The position numbers and the translations under genes are program-made. Below, piece by piece: positions 8,647 through 17,932 of a stretch of DNA of 64,000 bases. Location: the NCBI GenBank assembly GCA_902776305.1, contig CACYPS010000005.1, positions 1-64,000 on the forward strand. Reading direction: 5' to 3'. Source of the stretch: an uncultured Lachnospiraceae bacterium. Its GTDB lineage: Bacteria > Bacillota > Clostridia > Lachnospirales > Lachnospiraceae. The notes under the pieces were generated by a model. The model saw nothing but the letters and a program-made list of their open reading frames with translations. It was not told the DNA's origin and did not search any database. Positions within the stretch are counted from its first letter, which is position 1; each line of letters begins with the position of its first letter.

Positions 8647-9738
8647 TTAGTACTCAAGTGTCTCCATATATTTCATATACCTTACGACCATAAGTGCAAT
8701 CTTGAAAGTAATTGCATCGTCGAATACACGGAGGTCAAGTCCCGTGCTCTTCTGGAGTTTATCCAGACGGTATACAAGCGTATTTCTGTGAATGTACAGC
8801 TGACGTGAAGTCTCTGATACATTCAGGCTGTTCTCGAAGAACTTATTGATGGTTGTGAGAGTCTCATCGTCAAAATCATCCGGGGACTTATCCGTGAAGA
8901 TTTCCTTGATGAACATCTTGCACAGCGGGATCGGAAGCTGATAAATCAGACGGCCGATTCCGAGCTGGCTATATGCTATGATATTCTGATCTCCAAAGAA
9001 GATCTTTCCTACATCAAGCGCCATTCTGGCTTCCTTGTAGGAGCGGGAAACTTCCTTGATCTCAGAAACGGCGTTTCCGTAAGCGACATGTGTGGAATCA
9101 AAATCTTCATTATCTTTGGAAAGAACATTAATAATAGATTCCGCAATCGCATGCAGCTCTTCGTGTCCGGCGTCTTCATCCAGTTCCTTGATCACTATGA
9201 TGCTGTTCTCATCGACAGCTGTGATAAAATCATTTTTCGACTTTGAGAACAGTCCCTTGACTGCTTCAAGCGTGCTGTAATCCTTGCTCTGTTCAGACTC
9301 CAGAATATAGACGACACGTTTCACGTTGGTCGCAATATGGAGCTTCATAGCACGATTATATACATCCACCAGCAGCAGGTTGTCAAGAAGAAGATTTTTG
9401 ATAAAGTTATCCTTATCAAAATGTTCCTTATAGGCAATGACAAGATTCTGGATCTGGAAAGCGGCAAGCTTTCCGATCATTGTCATATCCTCATTTCCGC
9501 GTACGATGACCACATACTCTACCTGATAATCATCGTAGACTTTGAAATACATGCTGCCTTTGATTTCCTGCGAATCCGCCTGCGATTCGGCAAAGCTCAC
9601 AATATCCGATGGATTAATATTGTTCTCTTCTTCTGTTGAAGCAACCACCTTGCCTTCCAGGTCAACAATTGTCAGTTCGCAGCGCCCGATGTTTTTGATC
9701 CCGTTTATTGTATCCTGAAGTACCAGATTGGAAATCAT
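8647..9738 (-). CDS. CdaR/PucR-family transcriptional regulator
   Basis: About 363 residues starting MISNLVLQDTINGIKNIGRC, with GAGGGAAGG just upstream. The N-terminal region resembles the CdaR sugar-diacid recognition domain, the middle resembles a GGDEF-like fold, and the C-terminal part carries the PucR helix-turn-helix with FFENSLNVSETSRQLYIHRN and TLVYRLDKLQKSTGLDLR. CdaR relatives control diacid or glycerate use, but no such genes flank it. It lies upstream of ftsE on the same strand with 119 bases between, and downstream of glnN; a role in nitrogen control is only a guess from position. Confidence 0.88.
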   Translation of the reverse strand: MISNLVLQDTINGIKNIGRCELTIVDLEGKVVASTEEENNINPSDIVSFAESQADSQEIKGSMYFKVYDDYQVEYVVIVRGNEDMTMIGKLAAFQIQNLVIAYKEHFDKDNFIKNLLLDNLLLVDVYNRAMKLHIATNVKRVVYILESEQSKDYSTLEAVKGLFSKSKNDFITAVDENSIIVIKELDEDAGHEELHAIAESIINVLSKDNEDFDSTHVAYGNAVSEIKEVSRSYKEARMALDVGKIFFGDQNIIAYSQLGIGRLIYQLPIPLCKMFIKEIFTDKSPDDFDDETLTTINKFFENSLNVSETSRQLYIHRNTLVYRLDKLQKSTGLDLRVFDDAITFKIALMVVRYMKYMETLEY

Positions 9739-9868
9739 TTCCTTCCCTCGCTTTACCTTGTGATCGGGGATATTCAGGGAAAGAACCTGAAATAGCCCCA
9801 CTACCATACAACATTTTTACGTTTTTGTGAAGATATATCGATACCTTTTTAACAATTTCTTAACAAAA

Positions 9869-11983
9869 TCAAACTTCAAAGATCAAGTCCGCATATGTAG
9901 GAACCGGCCAGAAGCTTCGGTCTACTATACATTCTGCCTGATCGACAGGTTTTCTGAGTTTCTCCATGGCCGGAACAACATGTTTTCTGAAAGCAGCCGC
10001 CTGCTCCGGTCCTTCTTTCTTCTGTTCCGCCTGCAGTGTCTCTTTCTCGAGAATTTCGCATGCCTCCCTTGCTGCCTTGAGGCACTCGTTGAGCTTTGAA
10101 AGAAGTTTTTTCTGTACGATGGGTTCAACGCCGCACGCAGCCGAAGCATTGGCGGATTCCGCAAGCTGACCGATATATCTCATGATTGCCGGAATATATT
10201 CTCTGTCAGCCATCTGTACCATCGTCCTCGCCTCTATATTAATGGCTTTGGCGTAAAGCTCATACTTGACTTCAGCTCTGGACTCAAGCTCTGTTTTTGA
10301 AAATACCTTAAATTTCTCAAACAAAGCAACGGATTTTTCCGATACAAGAGCAGGTATTGCGTCCACCATAGACGGAATAACCGGAAGTCCCCGTTCTACA
10401 GCTTCCTTTGCCCATTCCTCGGAATAACCGTTTCCGTTAAAGATGATCCTGCTGTGCTTTGTCGCATATTCTCTGATCAGATCATGGACAGCATCATCAA
10501 AATTCTCTGACTTCTCCAGACGATCACATGCCTCGCAGAAAGCTTCTGCGACGATCGTATTCAATACAGTGTTAGCACCGGCGATGGAATCCCGGCTGCC
10601 CACCATACGGAATTCAAATTTATTTCCGGTGAATGCAAATGGCGATGTCCTGTTCCTGTCCGTAGCATCTCGGGCAACATCCGTCAGTACAGATACGCCT
10701 GTCCGAAGTTTTCCTCCTCTGATTGAGCTCGTTGCCGATCCACTGTCTCTGAGCTGTTTCAGAACATCTTCGAGCTGATCGCCGAGAAATACGGAAATGA
10801 TGACCGGAGGTGCTTCATTTCCTCCGAGGCGGCACTCATTCCCGACATCCGCCGCAGATTCCCTGAGAAGGTCCGCATGCTCATCGACGGCCTTCAGTAT
10901 GCAGCATAGGACAAGGAGGAACTGGATATTCTCATGTGGTGTTCTGCCCGGATCCAGAAGATTGATTCCGTCATCCGTGGTCAGTGACCAGTTGTCATGC
11001 TTTCCCGATCCGTTCACACCGTCGAACGGTTTCTCATGGAGCAGACATCTGAGACCATGTCTGGTCGCTACACGCTTTAATGTCTGCATGGCGATCTGAT
11101 TATGGTCTACCGCAATGTTACATTTCTCGTAAATCGGCGCAAGTTCATGCTGGGCAGGTGCGACCTCATTATGCTGTGTCTTTGCGGGAACTCCGAGTTT
11201 CCAGAGTTCAAGATTCACATCCCGCATATAAGATGCGATTCTCGGACGCAGTGTTCCGAAATAGTGATCATCAAGCTCCTGGCCTTTGGGCGGCATTGCT
11301 CCGAAAAGTGTGCGTCCTGTGAAGACCAGATCCATTCGCTTCAGATATTTTTCTCTGTCAATAATAAAATATTCCTGTTCCGCTCCGACAGAAGGCGATA
11401 CATGCCTTGAAGTTGTATTCCCGAACAGTCGGAGTAGTCGCAGCGACTGTTCCCCTATTGCCTGCATGGACCGAAGAAGAGGGGTTTTCTGATCCAGCGC
11501 TTCGCCGGTATAGGAGCAGAAGGCTGTAGGGATGCAAAGTGTCGCTCCCCCCTCGTCATGTCTTACAAATGCCGGGGATGTGCAATCCCAGATCGTATAT
11601 CCTCTGGCTTCAAATGTTGCACGGAGTCCTCCCGACGGAAAAGAAGATGCGTCCGGCTCTCCCTTTATCAGTTCTTTTCCCGAAAGGCTCATGAGGACCT
11701 TTCCGCTCGGCAATGGGGCAGTTATGAAAGAGTCATGCTTCTCAGCTGTTGTACCTGTAAGAGGCTGGAACCAGTGCGTGTAATGCGTCGCACCTTTTTC
11801 AATAGCCCATTCCTTCATTTCATGAGCGATGACATCAGCCGTCTCCAATGTCAATTCCGTGCCGTCTTCTATTGCCTCGCGCAGTGCACGATAAATCTTC
11901 TTTGGAAGCCTCTGCTGCATTACAGTATCGTTAAAAACATCCTCCCCGAAAACCTGGGAAATATTCGTAAATCCTTCGCTCAT
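9869..11983 (-). CDS. glnN: Glutamine synthetase, type III (GlnN)
   Basis: ATP-dependent ammonia assimilation into glutamine. The 704-residue length and the N-terminal ISQVFGEDVFNDTVMQQRLP are typical of the dodecameric GSIII enzymes found in Bacteroidetes and many Clostridia. Conserved segments include GAEQEYFIID, NEVAPAQHELAPI, DGVNGSGKHDNWS and RNRTSPFAFTGNKFEFR. ATG 11983 follows GAGGAG closely. It is a single gene between fba and the CdaR-like regulator, with no amtB or glnB beside it. Confidence 0.97.
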   Translation of the reverse strand: MSEGFTNISQVFGEDVFNDTVMQQRLPKKIYRALREAIEDGTELTLETADVIAHEMKEWAIEKGATHYTHWFQPLTGTTAEKHDSFITAPLPSGKVLMSLSGKELIKGEPDASSFPSGGLRATFEARGYTIWDCTSPAFVRHDEGGATLCIPTAFCSYTGEALDQKTPLLRSMQAIGEQSLRLLRLFGNTTSRHVSPSVGAEQEYFIIDREKYLKRMDLVFTGRTLFGAMPPKGQELDDHYFGTLRPRIASYMRDVNLELWKLGVPAKTQHNEVAPAQHELAPIYEKCNIAVDHNQIAMQTLKRVATRHGLRCLLHEKPFDGVNGSGKHDNWSLTTDDGINLLDPGRTPHENIQFLLVLCCILKAVDEHADLLRESAADVGNECRLGGNEAPPVIISVFLGDQLEDVLKQLRDSGSATSSIRGGKLRTGVSVLTDVARDATDRNRTSPFAFTGNKFEFRMVGSRDSIAGANTVLNTIVAEAFCEACDRLEKSENFDDAVHDLIREYATKHSRIIFNGNGYSEEWAKEAVERGLPVIPSMVDAIPALVSEKSVALFEKFKVFSKTELESRAEVKYELYAKAINIEARTMVQMADREYIPAIMRYIGQLAESANASAACGVEPIVQKKLLSKLNECLKAAREACEILEKETLQAEQKKEGPEQAAAFRKHVVPAMEKLRKPVDQAECIVDRSFWPVPTYADLIFEV

Positions 11984-12061
11984 AGTCTCCTCTTACAATA
12001 ATGGGGCAAGTGTACTCAAATCCGGAGTTTGCCTTCCAGCGCCCTCCGGATTTGGTCTATT

Positions 12062-12091
12062 CGGGTGCTTTTCCGCTCAGAAGAGCACCCG
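12062..12091. terminator. Possible terminator between fba and glnN
   Basis: CGGGTGCT (12062-12069) pairs with AGCACCCG (12084-12091) around a 14-base loop. The T-runs are weak on either strand, so the function is uncertain; position fits the end of fba transcription. Confidence 0.45.
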
Positions 12092-12150
12092 TACTTTCAT
12101 CAGTTTTCAATCGTCAGGCTGCCCTCGGGCAGTCATTTATATCGATTCTA

Positions 12151-13014
12151 TCAAGCCTTGTTTGCAGAACCGAATACTTCGATCTTGTACTTAACCATAT
12201 CTGTGATTGCAGCTGCGCCCGGAGCCAGAAGCTTTCTCGGATCGAAGCCCTTGCCCTGCAGATCCTTGCCTGCCTCGATATACTCACGTGTAGCCTTAGC
12301 AAATGCAAGCTGGCACTCTGTATTAACATTGACCTTGGAAACGCCGAGCTTGATTGCATCCTGAACCATAGCATCCGGGATTCCGGAACCGCCATGAAGT
12401 ACGAGCGGCATTGCGCCTACAGCAGCCTTGATTGCTTCAAGAACGTCGAAGCGAAGGCCCGGCCAATTTTCCGGATATACGCCATGGATGTTGCCGATAC
12501 CGGCTGCAAGCATGGAGATGCCGAGGTCAGCAATCTTCTTGCACTCTTCCGGATCTGCGCACTCGCCTGCGCCGACAACGCCGTCTTCCTCACCGCCGAT
12601 AGCGCCGACTTCTGCTTCGATGGACATACCCTTCTCATTGCAGATAGCTACGAGTTCTTTTGTCTTCTCAACGTTCTCTTCAAACGGAAGAGCGGAGCCG
12701 TCGAACATGATGGATGTGAATCCTGCATCGATGCACTTCTTGCAGCCTTCGTATGTACCATGATCAAGGTGAAGAGCTACCGGAACTGTGATGCCCTGGC
12801 TCTCGATAACATCAGCTACGATGTCCTTAACTGTCTTGAAGCCGGCCATGTACTTGCCTGCACCCTCGGATACCTGTACGATAACCGGAGAGTTTGTCTC
12901 CTGAGCAGCCTTAAGAACGGATTTTGTCCACTCAAGGTTGTTGAGGTTGAAAGCGCCGATAGCATAATGTCCGGCGTAAGCATTAGCGACCATTTCCTTT
13001 GCTGATACTAACAT
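12151..13014 (-). CDS. fba: Fructose-1,6-bisphosphate aldolase, class II
   Basis: Zinc-dependent aldol cleavage of fructose-1,6-bisphosphate in glycolysis. It has 287 residues with the metal and catalytic segments VALHLDHGTYEGCKKCIDAG, EAEVGAIGGEEDGV, LAAGIGNIHGVYP, LVLHGGSGIPD and VNVNTECQLAF. AAGGAGG lies upstream of ATG 13014. A minus-strand TATAAT (13074-13079) and a GTTCGGG/CCCGAAAC dyad (about 13038-13062) in the leader may serve expression control. Monocistronic by layout. Confidence 0.97.
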   Translation of the reverse strand: MLVSAKEMVANAYAGHYAIGAFNLNNLEWTKSVLKAAQETNSPVIVQVSEGAGKYMAGFKTVKDIVADVIESQGITVPVALHLDHGTYEGCKKCIDAGFTSIMFDGSALPFEENVEKTKELVAICNEKGMSIEAEVGAIGGEEDGVVGAGECADPEECKKIADLGISMLAAGIGNIHGVYPENWPGLRFDVLEAIKAAVGAMPLVLHGGSGIPDAMVQDAIKLGVSKVNVNTECQLAFAKATREYIEAGKDLQGKGFDPRKLLAPGAAAITDMVKYKIEVFGSANKA

Positions 13015-13105
13015 TAGAATGTCCTCCTTATTATTTGTTTCGGGCTTTATCGTGTCCCGAACACTTTGAGTTCATTATATAGTAAAACTGCAAAAAATAA
13101 AAGAA

Positions 13106-13135
13106 GGGAATCCTGCTTTTTTAAAGCAAATTCCC
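13106..13135 (-). terminator. Terminator downstream of the lipid kinase gene
   Basis: GGGAAT-TGCTTT pairs imperfectly with AAAGCA-ATTCCC, and on the minus strand the stem is followed by a T-rich stretch. It lies beyond the 3' end of the kinase gene and upstream of the fba promoter; A/T runs on both sides could make it bidirectional. Confidence 0.65.
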
Positions 13136-13201
13136 CATTTTTTACAAATTTTCAATATTTATGAAGTAACGACAGAGACGATTCGCCTCACCTGCAACAC
13201 A

Positions 13202-14236
13202 TCATACGTCTACATCCAGAATCTTACCGAATTCTTCCGAAATAACTTTCAGAGAGTCAGCCACTTCGAATTTTCCGTCACCGAGCTCGTCGTCTCCGGT
13301 TGCTCCGGGGATATCGCGCCAACCGTGAAGTACGTCGGATTTGTCGCCGTAAAGAATAATTCTGACACGCTGCTTCAGGTTCCTGATCATCACATCCTGA
13401 TGGTTCCCGCCATACTCTCCGTCCAGAGTCCAGGGTATCGGTTCGGTCGCGGTGATATGAACACTGCTTGTATGGTAATACTCTATAAGAGGAGTGGATT
13501 CAACATTTCCTGATAATAATGCGGTAATAATTTCATTGAGCTCCATCGGATTTGTCGGTGAGTGAATCAGCATACTTTCAAACACACCGTCATCAAGATA
13601 TACATTGGGGCCTGTCATACCTTTAATTCCACCGACAGAGATAGAGTTCGTCACCATACCGTAAATGTAATTTCCCTCGTGAAGTTTTCCTTCCACTTCC
13701 ACTTTCAGGTTATAGCTCTTGATATCCGGAAGTCTTCTCATTCCCTCAAAAATATAAGCAAGATGCCCGAACAGATTCTTCATATCCTGATTCGTGTCAT
13801 AGGAAACGTCCGTGAAGGCACCGAAAGCTGCGACATAGACAAATGCGTCGCCGTTGAACTCTCCTATATCCACCGCCTGCGGCTCACCACCCACAATATC
13901 ACCCGTCGCCTCAAGAATTGATGTGGACATATTGAGGCTGGCAGCGTAATCATTGGTCGATCCGACAGGAATATATCCGATCGGTAAGTCCCTTCCGGAC
14001 ATGGTGATACCCGTCACGACTTCATCAAGTGTCCCATCACCGCCCGCTGCCACGATCATGTCGATGAATCCGCCTGCATTTCGAGCTATATCTACTGCAT
14101 CCTTTCGTTTCTGTGTCGGATGAACTTCCACGCGATAACCGGCTTTCACGAACATATCAATGACATCAGCAAGCTTTTGAACAAAAAGTCCTTTTCCCGC
14201 TTTCGGGTTATATATGAGAAGAATTTTCTGCGACAT
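13202..14236 (-). CDS. Diacylglycerol kinase-family lipid kinase (DagK/YegS-like)
   Basis: Probably phosphorylates diacylglycerol or a related lipid, recycling it to phosphatidic acid at the membrane. About 344 residues starting MSQKILLIYNPKAGKG, with the DAGK catalytic-domain motif AAGGDGTLDEVVTGI and PIGYIPVGSTNDYA. The C-terminal beta-sandwich domain carries VYLDDGVFESMLI and PWTLDGEYGG. The start at 14236 fits the family's N-terminus; the 30 codons upstream look untranslated. Divergent from the htrA gene. The exact substrate cannot be read from sequence. Confidence 0.92.
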   Translation of the reverse strand: MSQKILLIYNPKAGKGLFVQKLADVIDMFVKAGYRVEVHPTQKRKDAVDIARNAGGFIDMIVAAGGDGTLDEVVTGITMSGRDLPIGYIPVGSTNDYAASLNMSTSILEATGDIVGGEPQAVDIGEFNGDAFVYVAAFGAFTDVSYDTNQDMKNLFGHLAYIFEGMRRLPDIKSYNLKVEVEGKLHEGNYIYGMVTNSISVGGIKGMTGPNVYLDDGVFESMLIHSPTNPMELNEIITALLSGNVESTPLIEYYHTSSVHITATEPIPWTLDGEYGGNHQDVMIRNLKQRVRIILYGDKSDVLHGWRDIPGATGDDELGDGKFEVADSLKVISEEFGKILDVDV

Positions 14237-14388
14237 TCTGACAGCTCCCGTTGCTTCGCTCCAAAAATGTGCTGAGATCGATACATTTTCCTCAGCGAAT
14301 GATTGATAAAAGAATTCTACACCCAAAGGAATAAATTCACAAGTACGCCATTTTCATTTCACAAAAGGAGCAATATCCCGACACAAAT

Positions 14389-14416
14389 TTGACAAACTTT
14401 TTTTCAAAAATAATGA
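14389..14416 (+). promoter_or_regulatory. Candidate htrA promoter
   Basis: TTGACA (14389-14394) is followed after 16 bases by TAATGA (14411-14416). The -35 is perfect and the -10 is weak. It would give a leader of about 130 bases before the htrA start at 14556. Confidence 0.5.
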
Positions 14417-14555
14417 CATGAAAAGAAACAACACAAGATGTGTTCCGGAAAGCAGGTCTTATCGGCAAGACACATGCCGCGGCACCTGCCCGGAACAGAA
14501 CAACATACAATATAACGCATACGGCAAAGAATCCATGCCGTACAGGAGGAAAATC

Positions 14556-15989
14556 ATGAGAAACAATACATTATGGAGAAAACTTGGTCTTACAACCGCT
14601 CTGGCAGCAACATTCGGTCTCGTCTCATCGGGCGTCTTTCTCTCCGTGAACGGGATAGCTCAGTCAACGGCCGCGAAGCAGACAGCGATTGAAGCTACCG
14701 CACAGGCAGGAAGTGCCGCTGCCGGAGAAGATACAAAGAACATGCTTTACAATGAGGCGGACAGTGTGGACCCCACACAAACCGATACCGGTGAAATCGA
14801 GTCGACAGAAAAAGCCAACAACGCTGACACAAATACTTCCGGAGGAACAATGACAGTTGCCGAGGTCGCAGCTAACTCAATGCCCGCCATGGTTGCAATC
14901 ACCAATACTTCCGTCGAGGACGTTCAGAGTTATTTCGGCGGTTCCTACGGCGATTTCAGCAGCATTTTCGGAGATGAGTTCGGAGATATCTTCGGAAACG
15001 GCAACGGACAGGGGCAGCCGTACGAAGCCGTCAGCATGGGATCGGGCGTCATTATCGGTGAGACAGATGATCAGATCATCATCGCTACGAACCAGCACGT
15101 AATCAGCAGCTCCAAAGAGCTCTCCGTAGCTTTCATCGACGACACGGCAGCAAGCGCAACTGTCCTGGGCGAGGACAGTACTACGGACCTGGCAGTCATC
15201 GCGGTGAACAAAGCAGATCTCTCCGAAGATACAATTTCCGCAATCAGAGTTATCGAGATCGGCAGCTCCGATGAACTCTTAGTCGGTGAAGAAGTCGTCG
15301 CGATCGGCAATGCTCTCGGTTATGGCCAGTCTGTCTCCTCCGGAATTGTCAGTGCAATGCATCGCACACTCGAATCCTATGACGGCTCCAGAGAGGGAAC
15401 TGACGACGGTCTGATCCAGACTGACGCGGCAATCAATCCCGGCAACTCCGGCGGCGCTCTCCTCAATATGAAAGGCGAGCTGATCGGTATAAACTCCGCA
15501 AAATATGCAGACACGGAAGTTGAGGGAATGGGCTATGCAATTCCGATCACATCTGCTCAGCCGATCCTCACAGCTCTCCAGAACGGTGAAGCTGTACAGA
15601 CAGCTCCCGACGCTGAGACCAATACAAATACCGTCCGCCTCGGCATCTCCTGCACAGGCATCACGGAAGAAAATTCCGAATACTACGGAATTCCGGCAGG
15701 CGTCTATGTAAAGGAAGTTGAGCAGGGTTCCGCAGCTGCCAATGCAGGTCTTCAGGAAGGCGACATCATCACTGCAATCGATGATACGCAGGTTACCTCT
15801 GTAGAAGACCTGACAAACGCCCTCGCGACTTACAGCATCGGCGACTCTGCGGAACTTACCGTCAGCCGCGAAGTCTCCTACCCCGACATCTTCGCAGAGA
15901 ACGGGCAGTCCGCCGAATATCAGTCCGGCAAGACGACCGTGACATTCGGATCTGACGAGGCTCAGAGGACAAGTCTCAACGAGCAGTAA
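14556..15989 (+). CDS. HtrA/DegP-like S1C serine protease with PDZ domain
   Basis: Membrane-anchored extracytoplasmic quality-control protease. About 477 residues from ATG 14556, which has AGGAGG six bases upstream. There is an N-terminal membrane anchor (about residues 10-34), a low-complexity linker to about residue 95, a trypsin-like domain with catalytic His181 (ATNQHVIS), Asp211 (STTDLAVI) and Ser298 (NPGNSGGALLN), and one PDZ domain from about residue 350 (GVYVKEVEQGSAAANAGLQ). An insertion rich in Gly, Phe and Asp (about residues 127-153, SYGDFSSIFGDEFGDIFG) precedes the catalytic core. No two-component system is adjacent. Confidence 0.95.
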   Translation: MRNNTLWRKLGLTTALAATFGLVSSGVFLSVNGIAQSTAAKQTAIEATAQAGSAAAGEDTKNMLYNEADSVDPTQTDTGEIESTEKANNADTNTSGGTMTVAEVAANSMPAMVAITNTSVEDVQSYFGGSYGDFSSIFGDEFGDIFGNGNGQGQPYEAVSMGSGVIIGETDDQIIIATNQHVISSSKELSVAFIDDTAASATVLGEDSTTDLAVIAVNKADLSEDTISAIRVIEIGSSDELLVGEEVVAIGNALGYGQSVSSGIVSAMHRTLESYDGSREGTDDGLIQTDAAINPGNSGGALLNMKGELIGINSAKYADTEVEGMGYAIPITSAQPILTALQNGEAVQTAPDAETNTNTVRLGISCTGITEENSEYYGIPAGVYVKEVEQGSAAANAGLQEGDIITAIDDTQVTSVEDLTNALATYSIGDSAELTVSREVSYPDIFAENGQSAEYQSGKTTVTFGSDEAQRTSLNEQ

Positions 15990-16089
15990 CTCTTAGCGGC
16001 AGCTTAAATTCTGATGGGAATAAATCTCAACGAGCATCCTGAGTAAATCGACATAAATCAGAATAACATATCTGTCTAATACAGAAGAA

Positions 16090-16142
16090 GGGCTGTCGTC
16101 CCGAATGGTGCCACTCAAAATCACCACTCGGGACGGCAGCCC
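16090..16142. terminator. Bidirectional terminator, GGCTGYCGCA-like palindrome (copy 3)
   Basis: GGGCTGTCGTCCCGA (16090-16104) pairs with TCGGGACGGCAGCCC (16128-16142) apart from one T-G wobble. It lies between the convergent ends of htrA and the binding lipoprotein gene. The rest of 15990-16249 holds no gene. Confidence 0.8.
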
Positions 16143-16249
16143 TTGTGTATTCTTATTCGTTTCCGTTATTGTTCTGTCAATCTACCCGAGTTCGCAGAAG
16201 ACAAGTTGTTTTCACACCCATCCCTCGACGATATTACCTGTATTCTGTG

Positions 16250-17620
16250 TCAGAGATTATAAATCGTCTGGTAGAGATATTCATAAGCCATATCCCACAG
16301 CTCGTCCGGCTGGTATCGGAATGAGCTCTGCGGAAGCTCATAGACACGCCCGCTCTTTACCGCAAAAACATCTTTCCATGTGTCACAGGATTTTACCAGC
16401 TCATTGCAGCTGGCCACAGCTTCCTTCTCATTTCCCTCATAAATAATGAATATGAAGTCCGGATTGTTGGCAAGGAGGTTTTCAAATGTCCTCCTGCCCG
16501 CATCGTCACTCTCCCTCGCATCGACCTCTCCGGCAAATGTATCGACAGCATCCGTCTCGACCGGAGCCTCCGGTATGAGCGATGCGGTCGACATATCGTT
16601 CGGTTTCGGCGTTGCCGATGAGTCTTCTGCTTCGCCTTTTTCCGCCCTGCTGTCCTCCGGCTTCTGCGTTGCTGAGGAACCTTCTGTTTCGCCTTTGTCT
16701 GCCTTGCTATCCTCCGTTTTCGGGATAACCGAAGAATCAGCTACTTTGCCTTTTTCCGCCCTGCTGTCTCCGGACTGCGTCGCCACAGAGTCTTCAGCCT
16801 TAGAAGTCTCCTCCTCGTTCATCTTCCACACATGGACGCGTTGACCGCTTTTATTGGCATTCGTCATACCAAAGTCGCAAAGCATACTGCAGATAAAATC
16901 GTCGTTAGACATTGCACAGCATCCCTCGCTCCCGACCCGAATGACCATGTAGGTCGGCGTTCGCCCTTTATAGTACTGATTCGCCGCTTCATCAGATACT
17001 TTCGTATCGCTGACGTCCCGTGCAGGCGGCTCCGTCACGGTAACTTCGATTTTGTGAGCAGCCTCCAGTGCATTTGAAATGATACCTTCATTTCTGGCTG
17101 CCACCTCCGTGACATACTTCTGATAGGACTCTGAGTTGCCGGTCCTTTCGGTCAGAAGCTGCATGGAGGCATCGTAGTCCCTGAAACTGTTGGCGCTGAC
17201 CTCGATCATATCGCATTCCGCCTCTGACAGTTCCTTTTTGATTCCCGAGTAATTCTCGACGGACCTGTCAGCTATGATTACATCCGTTTCCGTTTTCGGA
17301 ATATTTTTGAGATCAAGTTCATTTTCGCTTCCGATCCAAACTAAATCCTTCGGAATTCCGGGCAGGTCCTGTGCCTCATCGGCTGCAGCGATGAGCTCTC
17401 CGCCGGCAAGCATCCACATTCTTGCCGCATTGCGTGAAAGCGCAACTGCTTTCACATCTTTCGGTTCAGTACTCTCGCTTTCTGTCAGAACTTCCTCTGC
17501 CTGTGAAACCGATCCGGCAGATATACTGCTGTCGGTCTGAGCTGTGCTCTCTCCTCCGGCACAGCCTGTCACAGCAAAAAGAATGGCTGCAGAAACTGCA
17601 GCCGCAAGAAATCTCTTCAT
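16250..17620 (-). CDS. Orphan TroA/FecB-type binding lipoprotein with a repeat-rich insert
   Basis: Probable solute-binding lipoprotein of an ABC importer for iron-siderophore or a corrinoid. About 456 residues: signal peptide MKRFLAAAVSAAILFAVTGC with lipobox Cys20, an N-terminal lobe with MWMLAGGELIAAADEA and IADRSVENYSGI, and a C-terminal lobe with FENLLANNPDFIFIIYEGN and ending WDMAYEYLYQTIYNL. Between the lobes lies an insert (about 16600-16810) made of three to four diverged copies of an approximately 20-residue unit like EDSRAEKGEAEDSSATPKP. No permease or ATPase is nearby, so it either shares a distant transporter or has another role. The start at 17620 is chosen for the signal peptide; its ribosome site is weak. 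Confidence 0.78.
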   Translation of the reverse strand: MKRFLAAAVSAAILFAVTGCAGGESTAQTDSSISAGSVSQAEEVLTESESTEPKDVKAVALSRNAARMWMLAGGELIAAADEAQDLPGIPKDLVWIGSENELDLKNIPKTETDVIIADRSVENYSGIKKELSEAECDMIEVSANSFRDYDASMQLLTERTGNSESYQKYVTEVAARNEGIISNALEAAHKIEVTVTEPPARDVSDTKVSDEAANQYYKGRTPTYMVIRVGSEGCCAMSNDDFICSMLCDFGMTNANKSGQRVHVWKMNEEETSKAEDSVATQSGDSRAEKGKVADSSVIPKTEDSKADKGETEGSSATQKPEDSRAEKGEAEDSSATPKPNDMSTASLIPEAPVETDAVDTFAGEVDARESDDAGRRTFENLLANNPDFIFIIYEGNEKEAVASCNELVKSCDTWKDVFAVKSGRVYELPQSSFRYQPDELWDMAYEYLYQTIYNL

Positions 17621-17751
17621 AACCCCAGTTCCATCCTTCATCACAGTTTAGGGATACCCTCTCCCCATTAGATCATATCTGCTTTCTGCGCCGGATTGCT
17701 ACTCCCCAGTATATCCGAAGTCTTCCACAGACAAGTATCTTTTTTGACTGT

Positions 17752-17765
17752 ATACCGATCGGTAT
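17752..17765. promoter_or_regulatory. 14-base perfect palindrome, TetR-type operator candidate
   Basis: ATACCGATCGGTAT is an exact palindrome in the leader of the binding lipoprotein gene, about 130 bases before its start and about 50 bases downstream of a minus-strand extended -10 (TGCTATAAT, TATAAT at 17821-17826). The form resembles TetR-family operators; the cognate regulator is not in the window. Confidence 0.45.
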
Positions 17766-17860
17766 TTCCATGATATATCGCTGCAATTCTCCCCGTGCAA
17801 CGAGACTTGAAATTGGCTTTATTATAGCATAAGAAAAGCGATTTGTGTAGGTATGAAAAA

Positions 17861-17884
17861 CCCCGGGATCCGAAGATCCCGGGG
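17861..17884 (-). terminator. Strong terminator of the PTS gene
   Basis: CCCCGGGATC (17861-17870) pairs with GATCCCGGGG (17875-17884) around a four-base loop that reads TTCG on the minus strand, followed there by TTTTT. It lies about 50 bases beyond the PTS stop. Bases 17621-17860 otherwise hold only the promoter and palindrome of the lipoprotein gene. Confidence 0.92.
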
Positions 17885-17932
17885 AAAAATTCATATGTTG
17901 GAACTATGTCCCGACCGACTTCACTTCAGTGA

